From assembly GCF_049306965.1 (NCBI RefSeq), contig NC_133185.1, positions 18,309,001 through 18,373,000 of the forward strand: a DNA stretch of 64,000 nt, in the 5' to 3' direction. A program made the position numbers and the translations under genes. This document shows, piece by piece, positions 46,072 to 58,330 of this stretch; the first letter of the stretch is position 1; each line of letters begins with the position of its first letter. Below the pieces are notes generated by a model, which saw only the letters and a list, made by a program, of their open reading frames with translations, made no database searches and was not told where the DNA came from. The stretch is from Danio rerio. Taxonomy: Eukaryota; Chordata; Actinopteri; Cypriniformes; Danionidae.

Positions 46072-46591
46072 CTAAATTATTAGCCCCCCTTTGAATTTTT
46101 TTCCTTTTTAAAATATTTCACAAATGATGTTTAACAGAGCAGGGAAATTCCCACAGTATGTCTGATAATATTTTTTCTTCTGGAGAAAGTCTTATTTGTA
46201 TTATTTCGGCTAGAATGAAAGCAGTTTATTTACATTTTTATAAACCATTTTAAGGTCAAAATTATTAGCCCCTTTAAGTTATATATTTTTTTCAAAAGTC
46301 TACAGAACAAACCATCGTTATACAATAACTTGCCTAATTACCCTAACCTGCCTAGTTAACCTAATTAACCTAGTTAAGCCTTTAAATGTCACTTTAAGCT
46401 GTATAGAAGTGTCTTGAAAAATACCTAGTCAATTATTATTTACTGTCATCATGGCAAAGATAAAAATAAATCAGTTATTAGAGATGAGTTATTAAAACTA
46501 TTATGTTTAGAAATGTGTTGAAAAAATCTCCCTGTGTTAAATAGAAATTGGGAAAAATAAACAGGGGGGCTAATAATTTTGAGTTCAACTG
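46072..46591. mobile_element. CAGTTGAAGTCAGAATTATT-family repeat
   Basis: The right end GGGGGGCTAATAATTTTGAG to TTCAACTG is intact and the left end is worn (AATTATTAGCCCCCC only). The interior aligns with 38029-38560 over its length. Confidence 0.82.
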
Positions 46592-46892
46592 TAAGTAAAA
46601 AACACAGCATTCATGTAATGTATTCTTAATAATCTTTTTACAGTAGATCCAGTCATGAGCAATGAAAAAAATCTGTTTTTCTTTTGTAATTGGATTGATT
46701 ATAATAGCATAGACAGCAGAATGTACTGTATGCAGCTGTCGTTTAATACACAGATCAAAGTAAACATGTATCTATTAAACATACACAACCTACATATTTA
46801 CGTGAACTTTGTGTTTATACATAAATTTGTGTCTATTTATGTGGAATATGAAACTAAAGAGCTTCATCTGTGCTTTCAGAAAATTAATTAAT

Positions 46893-47371
46893 TCATTTTT
46901 CTTCAGCTAAGTCCCTTTATTTATCAGGGCTTACCACAGGGGAATGAACCGCCAACTTATCCAGCATATGTTTTAAACAGCGGATACTCTTCCAGCTGCA
47001 ACCCAGTACTGGGAAACATAAATACACACTCATTCCCACACATACACCATGGCCAGTTTAGTTTATTCAATTCACCTATAGTGCATGTCAACACAATCTT
47101 ACGGCAATTCGTAACTTTTTCATTTAGTGGCTAATTCGTATGAATTCGTACAATCTAATTCGTACAATTTAGTACGATTTGCTCATCCCCCAATGACGGT
47201 TGGGGTTAGGGGTGGGGTTAGGTGCCACGCCTCCTTTTTAAAATCGTACCATTTCGTACGACTGAACTCGTACAAACTCTTACGAATTAGCCACTAAACT
47301 GGCAAAACATAAAATACTTACGTTTTCTCGTGAGATCAGGCTGGTTTGGACTGTGGGGGGACATGTGTAAG
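46893..47371 (-). mobile_element. DANA SINE split by a younger element
   Basis: The inverse DANA tail and middle run from 46893 to the word GTGCATGTC at 47089. After a 254-bp insert, DANA resumes with TTTGGACTGTGGGGG at 47345. The head is missing. Confidence 0.8.
47091..47344 (-). mobile_element. TTCGTAC-rich MITE nested in DANA
   Basis: Subterminal inverted repeats TAGTGGCTAATTCGTATGAA and TACGAATTAGCCACTAAACT lie either side of a GACGGTTGGGGTTAGGGG core. An inverted copy lies at 62964-63209, where an 8-bp target duplication is visible. Here no duplication could be found. Confidence 0.75.
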
Positions 47372-47659
47372 AATATTGTGGCTGTGGTGAGACTTTAATT
47401 AATGATTAGCAAAGCAAACACTTTTTTATTTTTCATTTTTTAATTTGCACAGATGAAATGTTCCTCTAAAGAATAACAATGTTTCAGCAAAATAAACTGT
47501 ACACAATTCACGTAAACTTTAAGTGTGCCTGAGACACTAGGTATAAAGGTTACGTCTTCTTTTGAAAACGAGGCATATACAGTAGCAGAAATTGATTTTT
47601 ATTTTACCCTTGTGCGCTAAATTCAATTTTACTACCCTTTCGTTATGTTCGAGATGAAA

Positions 47660-48290
47660 ACATCCACTAAATTAAACTGCTCTTTTAAGAGTTCGTACTT
47701 AGCTGATGATTGATTATAAAGCTTGTTTGGCATGCTGTCCTGGGAGAGAGCCCTGAGCTCACAAGATCCTCTCGATCCCATTTGCAAGGCGAGAGGGGAG
47801 TAGATCTCGAGAACTCCCCTGCTGTAGTAGCTAATGAACAGATAGTGATTGCTCTTAAGAGATAACGACTTACTAGGAGCATGTCCATGGTGCCGATTTG
47901 TATTAGTTAATTTATTTCAGTGTTATGCTTTTTGACGGTGGAAGAAAACCGGGGAATCCGGGGGAAACCCATGTGAGCATGGGGAGAATATGTGAACTCC
48001 GCACAGAAACATCGGCTGGCTTGGAAAGGACTAGAACCAGTGACGTTCTTGCTGTGAGGCTACAGTGCTAACCACTGGGCCACCGTGCCACCCCTCTAGG
48101 AAAGGAGGAGGAGTAGGGTGGAAGGGGGAATTCTTCAAAACAAAGATGGCTGTCATATGGAACTTGGGGTACTTATAATGGCTTAGGAGTCGTCTGATTG
48201 GTGAATTATAAATTGAATAATGTGGGGCCGGCTGCAAGCAATCATAAGCACGTGATCCTCTCGAAATTAGTTTATAAATAAACTCCACAA
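47660..48290 (-). mobile_element. Composite repeat family, copy 2
   Basis: Minus-strand order: GTTTATTTATAAACTAATTT, CGAGAGGATCACGTGC, a TATA-like CATTATAAGTACC, then a DANA-like head (GGCACGGTGGCCCAGTGG). The end is CTCTCTCCCAGGACAGCATG and CCAAACAAGCTTTATAATCA. This copy appears uninterrupted, so its length, roughly 600 bp, is the best estimate for the family. Confidence 0.65.
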
Positions 48291-48299
48291 AAATGCATC

Positions 48300-48780
48300 A
48301 GATAAATGTTTTTTTTTTTTTTTTTGCATAAATCTGTTAATCAACCTCAGTCCTGATCAAAATTACAAAATGTTTAAGAAAATTGACAGGATTTTAACTC
48401 TTTATTTGCCATGTTCACAGATGGTGTCACTTATTTGAGAAAAAAAACAAAAACGTATTTTCAATATAAAAAGTAATCGTGGATTGGATTTATTTAAACC
48501 ATTTATCACAGTCTTGGACATGTAAAAGATTAGTAACAACATTGCCTGTGATGCATTGTTAGTTTTTTGTGCAGCATGAGATTTACATTTTTTCTCTTTA
48601 ATTTACTGTTTGTAACAGTTTTTGCCCCATTGACTTTCATTATAACCACATTTTTTGATTGCAAAGCCAGGACACCATATAATCATGCACTTTTCATTGT
48701 TGGTGGTTTTCCCTGTTGGAAAGAGGTCAAATTTGTCATTTTTACTGTTGATCATCAGTTGGCACCATTAACTCTTTAGA
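48300..48780. other. Spacer without recognised features
   Basis: A T-run lies at about 48309-48325. No gene or named repeat was seen. Confidence 0.35.
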
Positions 48781-48786
48781 TGAGTG

Positions 48787-49110
48787 TTATGTAGGCCGAC
48801 TCCCATGCGAAAGGTCACCAGTTTAATACCAGCTTGGAGCGGGTTGGGTGGGGGTAGGACTGGCGGGGTTACATTGGTGCCGTGACCCGGATGGGAGTGA
48901 GGTTTAGGGAGGTGAGTGTAATGGAGGCCAGCCAGTAGGTGCTGTGCAGGTAAACCTCACTCCTCTGACCTTTAAATGTGCTCTAGCGACAGATGCTAGA
49001 GGCCATGGTCTTTAGCCTCCTTGTTAGAGCAATCGACTCCTATGTGGAAGGTCGCCGGTTTGATCCCTGCTCAGAGCTGGTTGGGTGGTGTAGGACAGGC
49101 GGGGTTACAT
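48787..49110 (+). repeat. tRNA-like direct repeat pair
   Basis: Two units about 220 bases apart read GACTCCCATGCGAAAGGTC/GACTCCTATGTGGAAGGTC, then a B-box-like CCAGTTTAATACC/CCGGTTTGATCCC and GGTTGGGTGG..AGGAC..GGCGGGGTTACAT. Unit 2 also has an A-box-like TTGTTAGAGCAATCGACTC. This could be a tRNA-derived SINE pair. Alternatively TTGGTGCCGTGACCCGGAT after unit 1 resembles a primer-binding site, so part may be an old LTR-element remnant. The class is unresolved. Confidence 0.4.
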
Positions 49111-49374
49111 AAGCCTGTGCAAAAAAAGCTTAGTTTATGTTTTTTTATGTAGTATTTAGTATAACAGCAAATTAAAGTGTGTATGTGTATATCTATAAGT
49201 GTGTTAGAGTTACCTTTGCACACTTACCTTCATGTGTCTGAGAAAATCTGAGAAAAACATGCACCTCAGCTCTCAAAACTACATTGAATAAATAAAATCA
49301 AAGACTGTGTATTTATGCACATTAATGCTGAAGACTACACTGTTAGCCCTTACCGGGCTTTTTTTACAGTAGAA

Positions 49375-49660
49375 TACTGGCAACACTTGCCAGCTACTCA
49401 CTGTAAAAGTTTGGTTACAGTAAGTAACTGGCAATAGTGTTGCCAGTTATTTACTGTAACTGAACCAATACAGTGAGTAGCTGGCAACAGTTTTGCCAGT
49501 TATTTACTCTACCCGAACCATTACAGTGAGTAGCTGGCAACAGTGTTGCCAGTTATTTACTGTAACCGAACCATTACAGTGAGTAGCTGGGAACAGTGTT
49601 GCCTGTTAATTACTGTAATAGAGCAGCAGTGGTAACTAACTGGAAACTGTGTACAGTTAA
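49375..49660. repeat. Palindromic minisatellite, about 4 units
   Basis: A unit of about 66-70 bases repeats: ACAGTGAGTAGCTGGCAACA, then GTGTTGCCAGTTATTTACTG and TAACCGAACCATT. Each unit holds the palindrome-like CTGGCAACAGTGTTGCCAG. Confidence 0.8.
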
Positions 49661-50315
49661 TTACTGTACTGTAGTGTTACAACTCACAGCATTATACTGC
49701 ATACACATTAATAGTATGTCATAGTGTTACTAAAATTAATTAGTATTCTTACCTGTTATTAAAAATAGAAGGCATAAAAATTCAGACAAATGTATTTTAT
49801 TATTTTGGCAGCTAACAAATATACAACAGAAAATGTATAACAAAATTAAAAAATCAGCAGATATAAATATCGTCTTACATATTACTGAGAGCCACAGGTC
49901 TGCACAGTAAGGCTGCGGTCACACTAACGTTTGAGCAAGCGAAATTCTGTCATACGGCACTGCGAAAAGGTGTAGGATCAAACAAAATAATTAGAGATTG
50001 AAAAAGCAAGCGACTGGTCCATAGTTTAAATTTCTGTCCAGTGAGGTCATGTTTTGATCTTTGATTGGTCTCAAGCAATCACATGTGATTTCGCTGGTCC
50101 AAGCTTGAACTTTCCAATGCTGCAAACTGTGATATTTGTCGCATGAGCTTGCATTCTAAGTCTGCAGAATTCACATGCGTAAAAATGGAAGTCTGTAGGA
50201 AGAAAAGTGCAGTGTGACTGGGACTTTAAGCTGTAACTCTAATTGAACACACCTGATCAAACTAATTAAGGCTTGTTAGAAATCTACAGGTAATGTTGAA
50301 GCAGGGTGGGAGCTA

Positions 50316-50447
<132 letters not shown>

Positions 50448-51289
50448 ACTCTAGATATAGATAGAAACATGTTTGTCAAACACAGGCACATACTGTGTCA
50501 ATTCTCAATAAAAAGTTTAAAATAATTATAAAAACCAAAAAATAAAGTCGGCAACACCAAAAATCCAAAAGATCCAATCTTTTATTGTTATAATTATTAA
50601 TTACTTAAAAAAATATCATGACCACAAACGTTTCTATTGTTTCTAATATAAATTCATAGGTGGAAACACAGCTCTGAAAAATACTTAGCAACAAACTCAC
50701 AACCTGGGACTTGACAGTGGAGCTTTTGTGTGTGGATGGCTATGTGTATCATATTTTTTGTGATTCCCTGTGATGATTTCTGTGCACATGTTACCTTACT
50801 GAGATGATGGAATTTAATGGTGCATAAAAACTGCTTAGTTGCCAGAAAGATACATAAAACTGTTAGCATCTGTACATTATGGCAATATGCAATATCTAAT
50901 AAATAAATATACCTAAACAAAGGTAGTGTAAGAAGCTATATGAGAGGAGAGGCTAACTAGCTAACAATGTAGATTCAAGTATACAATTCAAGACAACAAC
51001 AATATAACTTAAAACGCAGCCTTATTTTAAAAACTCTCAAAAACATTTGAACACATTTTACTTACTCATCGTAGATTCTTATTTAAAGCCTAAAGCACAT
51101 CAGACTCTATCTGAATTGATGGACAGAGAATAGAGCACACTCAGCAGTAAACAAATCAAACACCTGACTCCCTTAAAGGGCCAGCATTTTCTGAAACTTT
51201 TTCTAACACCTTTGTGTTTAGAATAAGACAGCCTGTGGGAGTGTGGTGATGCCTAAATCATTGTTTCTGCCTTCAAAATGCACGTCTCT

Positions 51290-51937
51290 ATAAATAGCAA
51301 CATAAATCAGATTATCAGATTAGATGTGACAGTAATGGTTAAACAGTAATTTGCCATTTATTGTCACAGTTCAGGCCCATGCAGAGACTGTCCAAAAGAC
51401 AAAAAGACATGTCCAAAAGGCATGTCGAGCGCCTACTGAAGGGCGGTATGTGTCGCGGGGGCACTTTTGATCATTTTGGAAGGGCATTTTTTATCCAAGA
51501 CTAAAGGGGGCATGTGCACTGCACAGGTTGAGCCCTATGTGTGCACGTGCCTGTCACAGTTACTACCTGTAATGTGTACATAAATTAATTTACTGAATTC
51601 ATTCTTTGCACTACACAATTTCATACAAAGTCTATACTTTTGCAGTAAAATACTGTTTCCTTTCATTACAGCAAAACACTGGCTATTTTACAGTTATTTA
51701 CTGCATAATCTACAGGGTAACAGTGCAGTTAAGCTTTAACCCTAATTAAACACACCTGATTAAACTAAATCTAAAAGTAGTGTGTTGGCTGGAACTAAAT
51801 TCTATTAGGCTGCGGCCCTTCAGGAGTTTGACACACCTGGTACATAGCATATTTTCAAAGCAACTGCCTACATTTATCACAATTATGCACATATCGTTAA
51901 ATAAAAACAATAAAAATATACAAACTTCATCCATAGC

Positions 51938-51976
<39 letters not shown>

Positions 51977-52712
51977 ATAATATTTAAATAATCTGATCCT
52001 CATGTTGTCCAAGTCTGTAGTAATAATAAAAAACACAACAAATAACATGATTTATACATTTATTTAGGAAAGCATTTAAACTATACTGTTAATGCTTAAC
52101 TTTATTTGAAGTTTTCCAGACAAATTCATTAAGTCTCTGCAAACATGTACATGCTGTTTAAGATATCTTTTTTTTAAATAACACATTTTTACTAGTAATT
52201 TAGCAAAATACTAATATTCAGTTGAAAGTGCAATTTAAAAGCTTAACTATAGATCAAACTAGGCAAATTAGATTAATTTTAGGAAAAGTAAACAAAGTTA
52301 TAATAATTATTGTGACAATTTCTTTGCTCTGTGTTAATATTTTCGCCTTTAAATGCATCTCATCCATATCTTATATTTACCTTTTAATAAGCTCTGTGGC
52401 ATTGGTTGACTCCTGATACTCAATGTTAAAAACATAAAAGGAACCAAGGAAAACACACATTTTTATAATATAAATAGCAACACAAAACATCAGAGTAGAT
52501 GGGTCAGTAATGGTTAAACAGTAATTTACCATTTATTATCGCAGTAAATATCTGTAATGGGTACATAGAGTGAATTACTGTAATTTATTCTTTGCACTAC
52601 AGAATTTTATACAAATCCTGCTCATTTTACAGTAAAATACTGTTTCCTTGCATTAAAGCTAAACACTGGCTATTTTACAGTTATTTACTGCATAATCTAC
52701 AGTAAGGGTTAA
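51290..52712 (+). repeat. Direct repeat pair, about 250 bp, one copy interrupted
   Basis: Copy 1 (51290-51727) and copy 2 (52465-52712) share ATAAATAGCAACA, AGTAATGGTTAAACAGTAAT, TTCTTTGCACTACA, TACTGTTTCCTT, ACACTGGCTATTTTACAG and TTACTGCATAATCTACAG in order. Copy 1 is broken by about 170 bases of unrelated sequence (51372-51548). Confidence 0.75.
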
Positions 52713-52719
52713 CAGTGCA

Positions 52720-53240
52720 TGTCAAAATATTGCCATTTTTTCAACTATTAGAATTAAGAGTATGTTTTGACTGAAGTGTGTCATTTTGCAAACAATCTAG
52801 GAATTTTGCAAATTGAGTGTGGTGTTTGAATAACTGTGGTTATATTTTGAAAAAAAAAAGAACCCGGTTTTCAAAATTGTGTGTAAACTATTGAAAAAAA
52901 CTGTAAAATGATACGAGTGTTTAAGATTGATCACAGCAGAGTGTGTAAATGAAGCAAACAGATTTATATCGAATAAGTCGTGTGTGTTCTGTACAGTTTT
53001 ACTGTAAAAGTTTTAAATGAAGTGTTTTTTTTGCAAAAGTTCTGATGTGTTCTGCTGTTTGTGTGTGCGGATGTGTAAATTGTGTGTTGTGTTTTGACAA
53101 AATGCGCCTTAATTTTAAAATTGTGCAGTCAGAAAAAGTTGTAATGAATTTTGGCAATGGTTGTGAATTTTGTGTAGAGTTTTGAAAATTCAGGGTTCTG
53201 AAATTTGTGGCAACAGTGATTGTAAAACTGCGGTGAAATA
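52720..53240. repeat. Degenerate TTTTG/GTGTG-rich low-complexity block
   Basis: Words such as GTGTTTTGACAAAATG, TTTTGCAAA and TGTGTAAATTGTGTG recur with no fixed period. No gene. Confidence 0.45.
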
Positions 53241-54210
53241 ACTTCTCCACGGCTTAGCTACAGCTTAGCTACTTTCATGCTGTGCATTAAAATCCTCTCA
53301 CATGTCATTTAAGATCAAGTGTATTGGTCAACTTAAAAAAATCTAAACAAACTATAAAGATGTTTTTTTTAAGAGAGGCATTCATCATGTGTTATTGGTT
53401 ATATTGGCATGCATATTTCCACATCTTCCACAAACCAGATACAGAGCTTCAAATGAGTCATCCTCTTTATCCTCACAGATAAAGAGGCGGCTGTTATATT
53501 TCTCCCTCGAGTGTTTGAGGGCTCTAAAGTGGCACTACACATGTATGAAACTGGTAGACACAACACTCATTTCCTGCCACAAGCTCCCCCACTTCACCCA
53601 CATCACCCCAGGGCTTAATGTGCAGAGCTAATCAGATGATGGACAAAACGTTTGCTCATAATATCAAATTTAGCTCACAGCAGTAACATCTGTACACTTT
53701 GGTATATTCAAATACTGGATTAATTCCTGAACGTGCTGCTCCAGATGAATGAATCTGTGAATGAATGAGATTTCTGCGGTCACTGAGGGCGTCTCGCAAC
53801 GTGGCTCTTAACACCTGTTTCCATCAACTTAGCAAGAGACAGTTTAGACAACACACTTCACATGGAGTCATTCATGAGCCCCCTGAGTAGTGTCACACAT
53901 TCAATACTCAATGACTTTACTGACTGCAAGACCGCATTGAACTAAAATGTTGCGGAGTCATCAAACACCAAAATGAATATCTGAACTGTTGTAAAGGTTC
54001 AGTGAGATCTTGGTTCACAGTAGCATTCAATAACTGAAGTGTCTTAAACACTGAAATTAATGTAATTAGACATTTTTATTATGTTCTAGGGACATATTAT
54101 TGATATTCAAAACATTCTTTAAATGTCTGCAGTGATAATTTTTTGATACCATGTGGAATACTACATTCATTTTTATGTGTATGTTATGTGTTACAAATTA
54201 AAATCCAAAT
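53241..54210. other. Non-repetitive spacer
   Basis: No named repeat and no supported gene. An 80-codon plus-strand frame (53389-53631) resembles no family known to me and lacks splice context. This is one of the few single-copy-looking stretches in the right half. Confidence 0.4.
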
Positions 54211-54780
54211 TTTAAAGGGATAGCTCACCCAAAAATTTCTCGTGGGTTTCCTCCGAGTGCTCCGGTTTTTCACCACAGTCCAAAGACATGTAGTGTTGGT
54301 GAATTGGATTAACTAATTTGGTCATGGTGTATAAATGTCTGTGTGAATAAGTGAGAGTTTTGGTGTTTCCCAGTGCTGGGTTGCAGCTGGAAGAGCATCT
54401 GCTGCGTAAAACATATGCCAAAGATGTTGCCGGTTTGTTCCGCTGTATTGACCCCTGGTAAATCAGGGACTAACTTGAAGGAAAACTAATGGATAAGTTT
54501 ACCCCCCCAAAAAAAAAGAAAATTGCCTTATCATTTTTGTGGTTTTAAATCTTTATGAGATTTTTTTCTGTTGAAAACAAAAGTAGATTATCTGAAGATT
54601 GCAGGAACCCTCTGACTTCCATAGTGACTATTTCATTTAGAAAATGACTATTGATGTCAATGAGTCTCAGCAACCAGAGTTTTTCAAAATGTCCTTTTTA
54701 GTGTTCAACATAACTCAAAGAGGTTTTGAACAAGTGAAGGGTGAATAAGTGATGACAAGAAATTTGATTTTAGTTTAACT
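54211..54780. mobile_element. Foldback repeat (AGGGATAGCTCACCCAAAAA) carrying a DANA insertion
   Basis: The left end AAAGGGATAGCTCACCCAAA lies at 54216 and the rest continues after 54500 with TCTGTTGAAAACAAAAGTAG, CTTCCATAGTGACTATT, GTGTTCAACATAACTC and GGGTGAATAAGTGATGAC. The same family is seen at 38780-38985. Confidence 0.6.
54239..54490 (+). mobile_element. DANA SINE, 5'-truncated
   Basis: From CGTGGGTTTCCTCCGAGTGC through CCAAAGACATG and GGTTGCAGCTGGAAGAGCAT to the tail GGACTAACTTGAAGG. The tRNA head is absent. It lies inside the foldback repeat. Confidence 0.8.
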
Positions 54781-54805
54781 ATAAGTTGGCTACTTCTAAT
54801 TTATT

Positions 54806-55525
54806 TTCATCATCATTTTCATCTGCTTATCCGGGGCCGGGTAGCTGGGGCAGCAGTCTTAAGAGAGAACCCCAGACTTTCCTCTCTCCAGACACTTCTT
54901 CCAGCTCCTCCGGGGGGTCCTGAGGGATTCCCAGGCGAGCTACCTCAGCTGACTTCTCTCGATGTGGAGGAGCAGTGGCTCTACTCCAAGCCCCTCCCGG
55001 GTGACAAGAGCTCCTCACCCTGTCTATAAGGGTGCACCCTGCCACCCTACGAAGAAAACTAATTTCAGCCGCTTTTTCGGTCATGGCCCAAAGCTCATGA
55101 CCATAGGTGAGAGTAGGAATGTAGATTGATCTGTAAATCGTGAGCTTTGCCTTTTGGCTCAGCTCCTTCTTTACCACAATGGACTGGTGCATCGACCGGA
55201 TTACTGCTAGCGCAGCCGCTGCACCAATCCCCCTGTCAATCTCACGTTCCATCCTTCCCTCACTTGTGAACAAAACCCCAAGATACTTGAACTCCTCCAC
55301 CTGGGTTAAGGACTTTCCTCCAACCAGGAGATGGCAAACCATCTTTTTCCGGTGGAGCCCCATGGCCTCAGACTTGGAGGTGCTGATTCTCATCCCAGCT
55401 GCATCACACCCGGCAGCAAACCGCCCCAGTGCATGCTGAAGGTCCATGTTCGATGAAGCCAACAGAACAACATCATCTGCGAATAACAGAAATGAAATCC
55501 TGTGGTCTCTGAACCAGAACCCAAG
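54806..55525 (-). mobile_element. RTE/Rex3-like LINE fragment
   Basis: On the minus strand: LLFADDVVLLASSNMDLQHA (FADD catalytic motif), GMRISTSKSEAMGL, VGGKSLTQVEEFKYLGVLFT, MEREIDRGIGAAAA, IPTLTYGHELWAMTEK and EELEEVSGERKVWGSLLRLL. The 3' end has GATAAGCAGATGAAAATGAT, compatible with the GATG-rich tail known for Rex3. The 5' two-thirds is missing and the C-terminal part has deletions and frame changes. The family assignment is from memory and moderately sure. Confidence 0.7.
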
Positions 55526-55557
55526 GCATTATTTTAAAACATTTATTCCAAAAAACA

Positions 55558-57534
55558 TTGGTTACACTTTATTATGTATTATAATATTTAATATTATAAT
55601 TTATTTATTAAGCACTATAGCAAATAGTGAACTCATTATCAGTTAAGCATTAATAGACATTAATAAGAAGTTTGTAAACAGCTCTAAATGCTCTATTCTT
55701 GACTTTTAAGCACATTTAAAATGTCCTTAATAATTGTATTTTCATACTTTGTTACTTACAAATTGTTCATTACTAAATTCAGTATAGCATTATTTACAAA
55801 CCATTTGTATTTAAGAGTAGTTGGTGGCTTTTAGAATCATTCAGAATAAGTTAGTAAATGATTAATAAACTATTCAAATCAACAATTATGTATTATTATT
55901 ATTCACTCTTATACTAATTTCTGTTAATAAATGCTTTATTAACTCAACTTCATGCAGTTTTGTTACCTAATCTAAAGTGAGGACTGTTTATGCTTTGCAA
56001 ATCCATTATAAATGACAATAATTAAAGGCTCAGTATCAAATGAACAGTAAATGTTAACAATCTTATCTAGAAAATTTAATTACTGTAAACTTTAAACATT
56101 GCCAAATAACAGGAGTGTCAGAATACAATTAGAAATAAATAGAATTATATCAAATAGGATAAAACAACAACAATATTATAATTAACCATATATTATAATA
56201 CAACATTTTAATGTTATTTAGCGAAGTTTAAACTGTACAGTAATGTGACACACTGCAAATTTTAGATAGTAGATTTAACTTCCTTGAAGTTAAAATGAAC
56301 ACTCTCTCAGAGTTTATAGAACATCTATGAAAGTGTTGCGAGAATTTTTCCGTAAAAAAAACGGAAATTTTATAGAACTGTTTAAATTTATGGAAAAGAA
56401 CTGTATTTCATGAACTGATACAATGTTCAATTCACAAAATCGTAGCTTAGTGCACAAAAATGTAAAGTCATTAGATGCGTTAATGTGTTCATGTGTGATT
56501 GCAATTAACAAACAGATTTTCAGTGCATTAGTAACTATACAGTTACCTTTAAACAAAAGAAGATCCAGCACAACATCAGATACTCTTTGTTCATCTTGGA
56601 CTTGAACACAGATGCTACTATCCTCATCAATGGTGACACAAAAAAACTTTTGCTGTTTTTTCTTTCATTGATGTTTTTATGAAAAATACTGGCAGCTATG
56701 GTTGCCAGTAATCTACTGTTTTTATCATTTTACATTCATAAATTCAATCTACAGAATATGTCTGTTAACAATACATTCCACAGTCTGTATTTTTCATCGA
56801 ACACATGCCAGCACTTATTTGGTTATTTTATTGTTTATTTTTGTGTCTCGTCATGTGTTTCTTCCTCTCACCTATAGTCCACTTCTGTGCTTGCTCCGCC
56901 TACTCCCTTCTCCGATTGGCTGTTTCACTTGTTCTTGCTGCAACCAATTTTATTTTAGTTAAGATTGCAAAGATTTATTTTTAATTTGATACAGTTTTAT
57001 TTGTGTATCTTACAATGAATAGAAACAATTAAAGTCATTTAATTTCTTCTTTTTTTTCCTTTTTAGAATATAATATTTAGAAGTTAATTGTCATTTATAA
57101 GGGATTTATTAACTATAAATAATCCTCACTTTAGATTAGGTCACAAAACTGGATGAAGTTGAGTTAATAAAGCATTTATTAACAAACAAATTAACTATCA
57201 GTATATACCTGAATAAAAGATATGTAAATGTTTATTTTATTAGATCATAATCATTTACTTATGCATTTTTAATTATCTTTAAATAGCACCAACTAGGCTT
57301 AAATAACTACAATACTTTAGTTAATGAAAAAATAATCATTAACAAAGTATGAAAATACAATTATTAAGCACATTATATATGTGCTTGTAAGTCAAGAGTA
57401 CAGCATTTGTAGCTATATTTATAAACTGCTTTACTACTATTGTGTAGAGTTAATGCTTAACATATAATGAATTCACTATTTGCTAATGCTTAATAAATGA
57501 TTCATAGTGTGTAGATATTATAAAGTGTTACCAA
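55558..57534. mobile_element. Large element with long inverted arms (TTGGTTACACTTTAT ends)
   Basis: The ends TTGGTTACACTTTAT and ATAAAGTGTTACCAA are inverted. The arms stretch about 430 bases: for example, TTATTAACTCAACTTCATGC and AATCTAAAGTGAGGA on the left face CCTCACTTTAGATTAGG and GATGAAGTTGAGTTAATAAA on the right. The spacer (about 56000-57115) has no recognised coding frame. Confidence 0.75.
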
Positions 57535-58034
57535 AAAAGGTATTACATTTTTTAAAAACATTTAAAATAAGCTTAATTCTTCTTAATTTTTACTTTCTAA
57601 CAAAAAAGCCTAACTGAGTCACTTTGAAAAGTTACCCAGTTTTCTGAAATTGCAAGTACCAACCAATACCACTGACAAACACTGTGTATGATGAGCCTAT
57701 GTCTGATTAGACTTTGGTTGGTTGAAACTTCCACATGTTGCTTCCTGAGTTTGCAAGCTATAATTGAGCTCAGATCAGAAATGAGCATCATGATGATATT
57801 CATATTTAAAATTCTGGTTTCCTCTGAGTACATGGCAGAGAGGGATTTATTTATAATAATCTTTTTTTTTCTAAATAATCTTTCCCCCTCAGTTTCAACA
57901 GGGAAGTTGTGCTAGCTGATTTTTCATATCATAAATTAAGTGCTTCAACCTGATATTTGAAGTGTTCTCTGTGTGTATTTTTTAATTAAAGATTTAAATG
58001 AATTTTTTTTTTAAATGTTGAAAAAAATACAAAT
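57535..58034. other. Spacer
   Basis: No gene or named repeat was seen. Confidence 0.35.
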
Positions 58035-58039
58035 ATTAT

Positions 58040-58330
58040 TCATTAATTTTCTTGTCGGCTTAGCAGATGCCTTTCCAGCCACAACCAATCTCTGGGAAAC
58101 ATCCACACACACATTCACACTCATACACTACGGACAATTTAGCCTACCCAATTCACCTGTACCACATGTCTTTGGACTGTGGGGGAAACTGGAGCACCCG
58201 GAGGAAACACATGCGAACACAGGGAGAACATGCAAACTCCACACCGAAACACCAACTGTGCCGAGGCTTGAACCAGCGACCTTCTTGCTGTGAGGCGACA
58301 GCACTACCTACTGCGCCACTGCTTCGCCCC
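58040..58330 (-). mobile_element. DANA-type SINE with tail deletion
   Basis: The head (GGCGACAGCACTACCTACTG and GGCTTGAACCAGCGACC, inverse) and middle are complete. About 60 bases between the GTCGGCTTAG tail word and GCAGATGCC are missing. Confidence 0.85.

Noticed and set aside
48787-49110. Functional tRNA gene
   Set aside because: B-box-like motifs are present, but no complete cloverleaf or terminator could be drawn.
53389-53631. 80-codon frame in single-copy-looking DNA
   Set aside because: No known similarity and no flanking splice signals; kept only as spacer.
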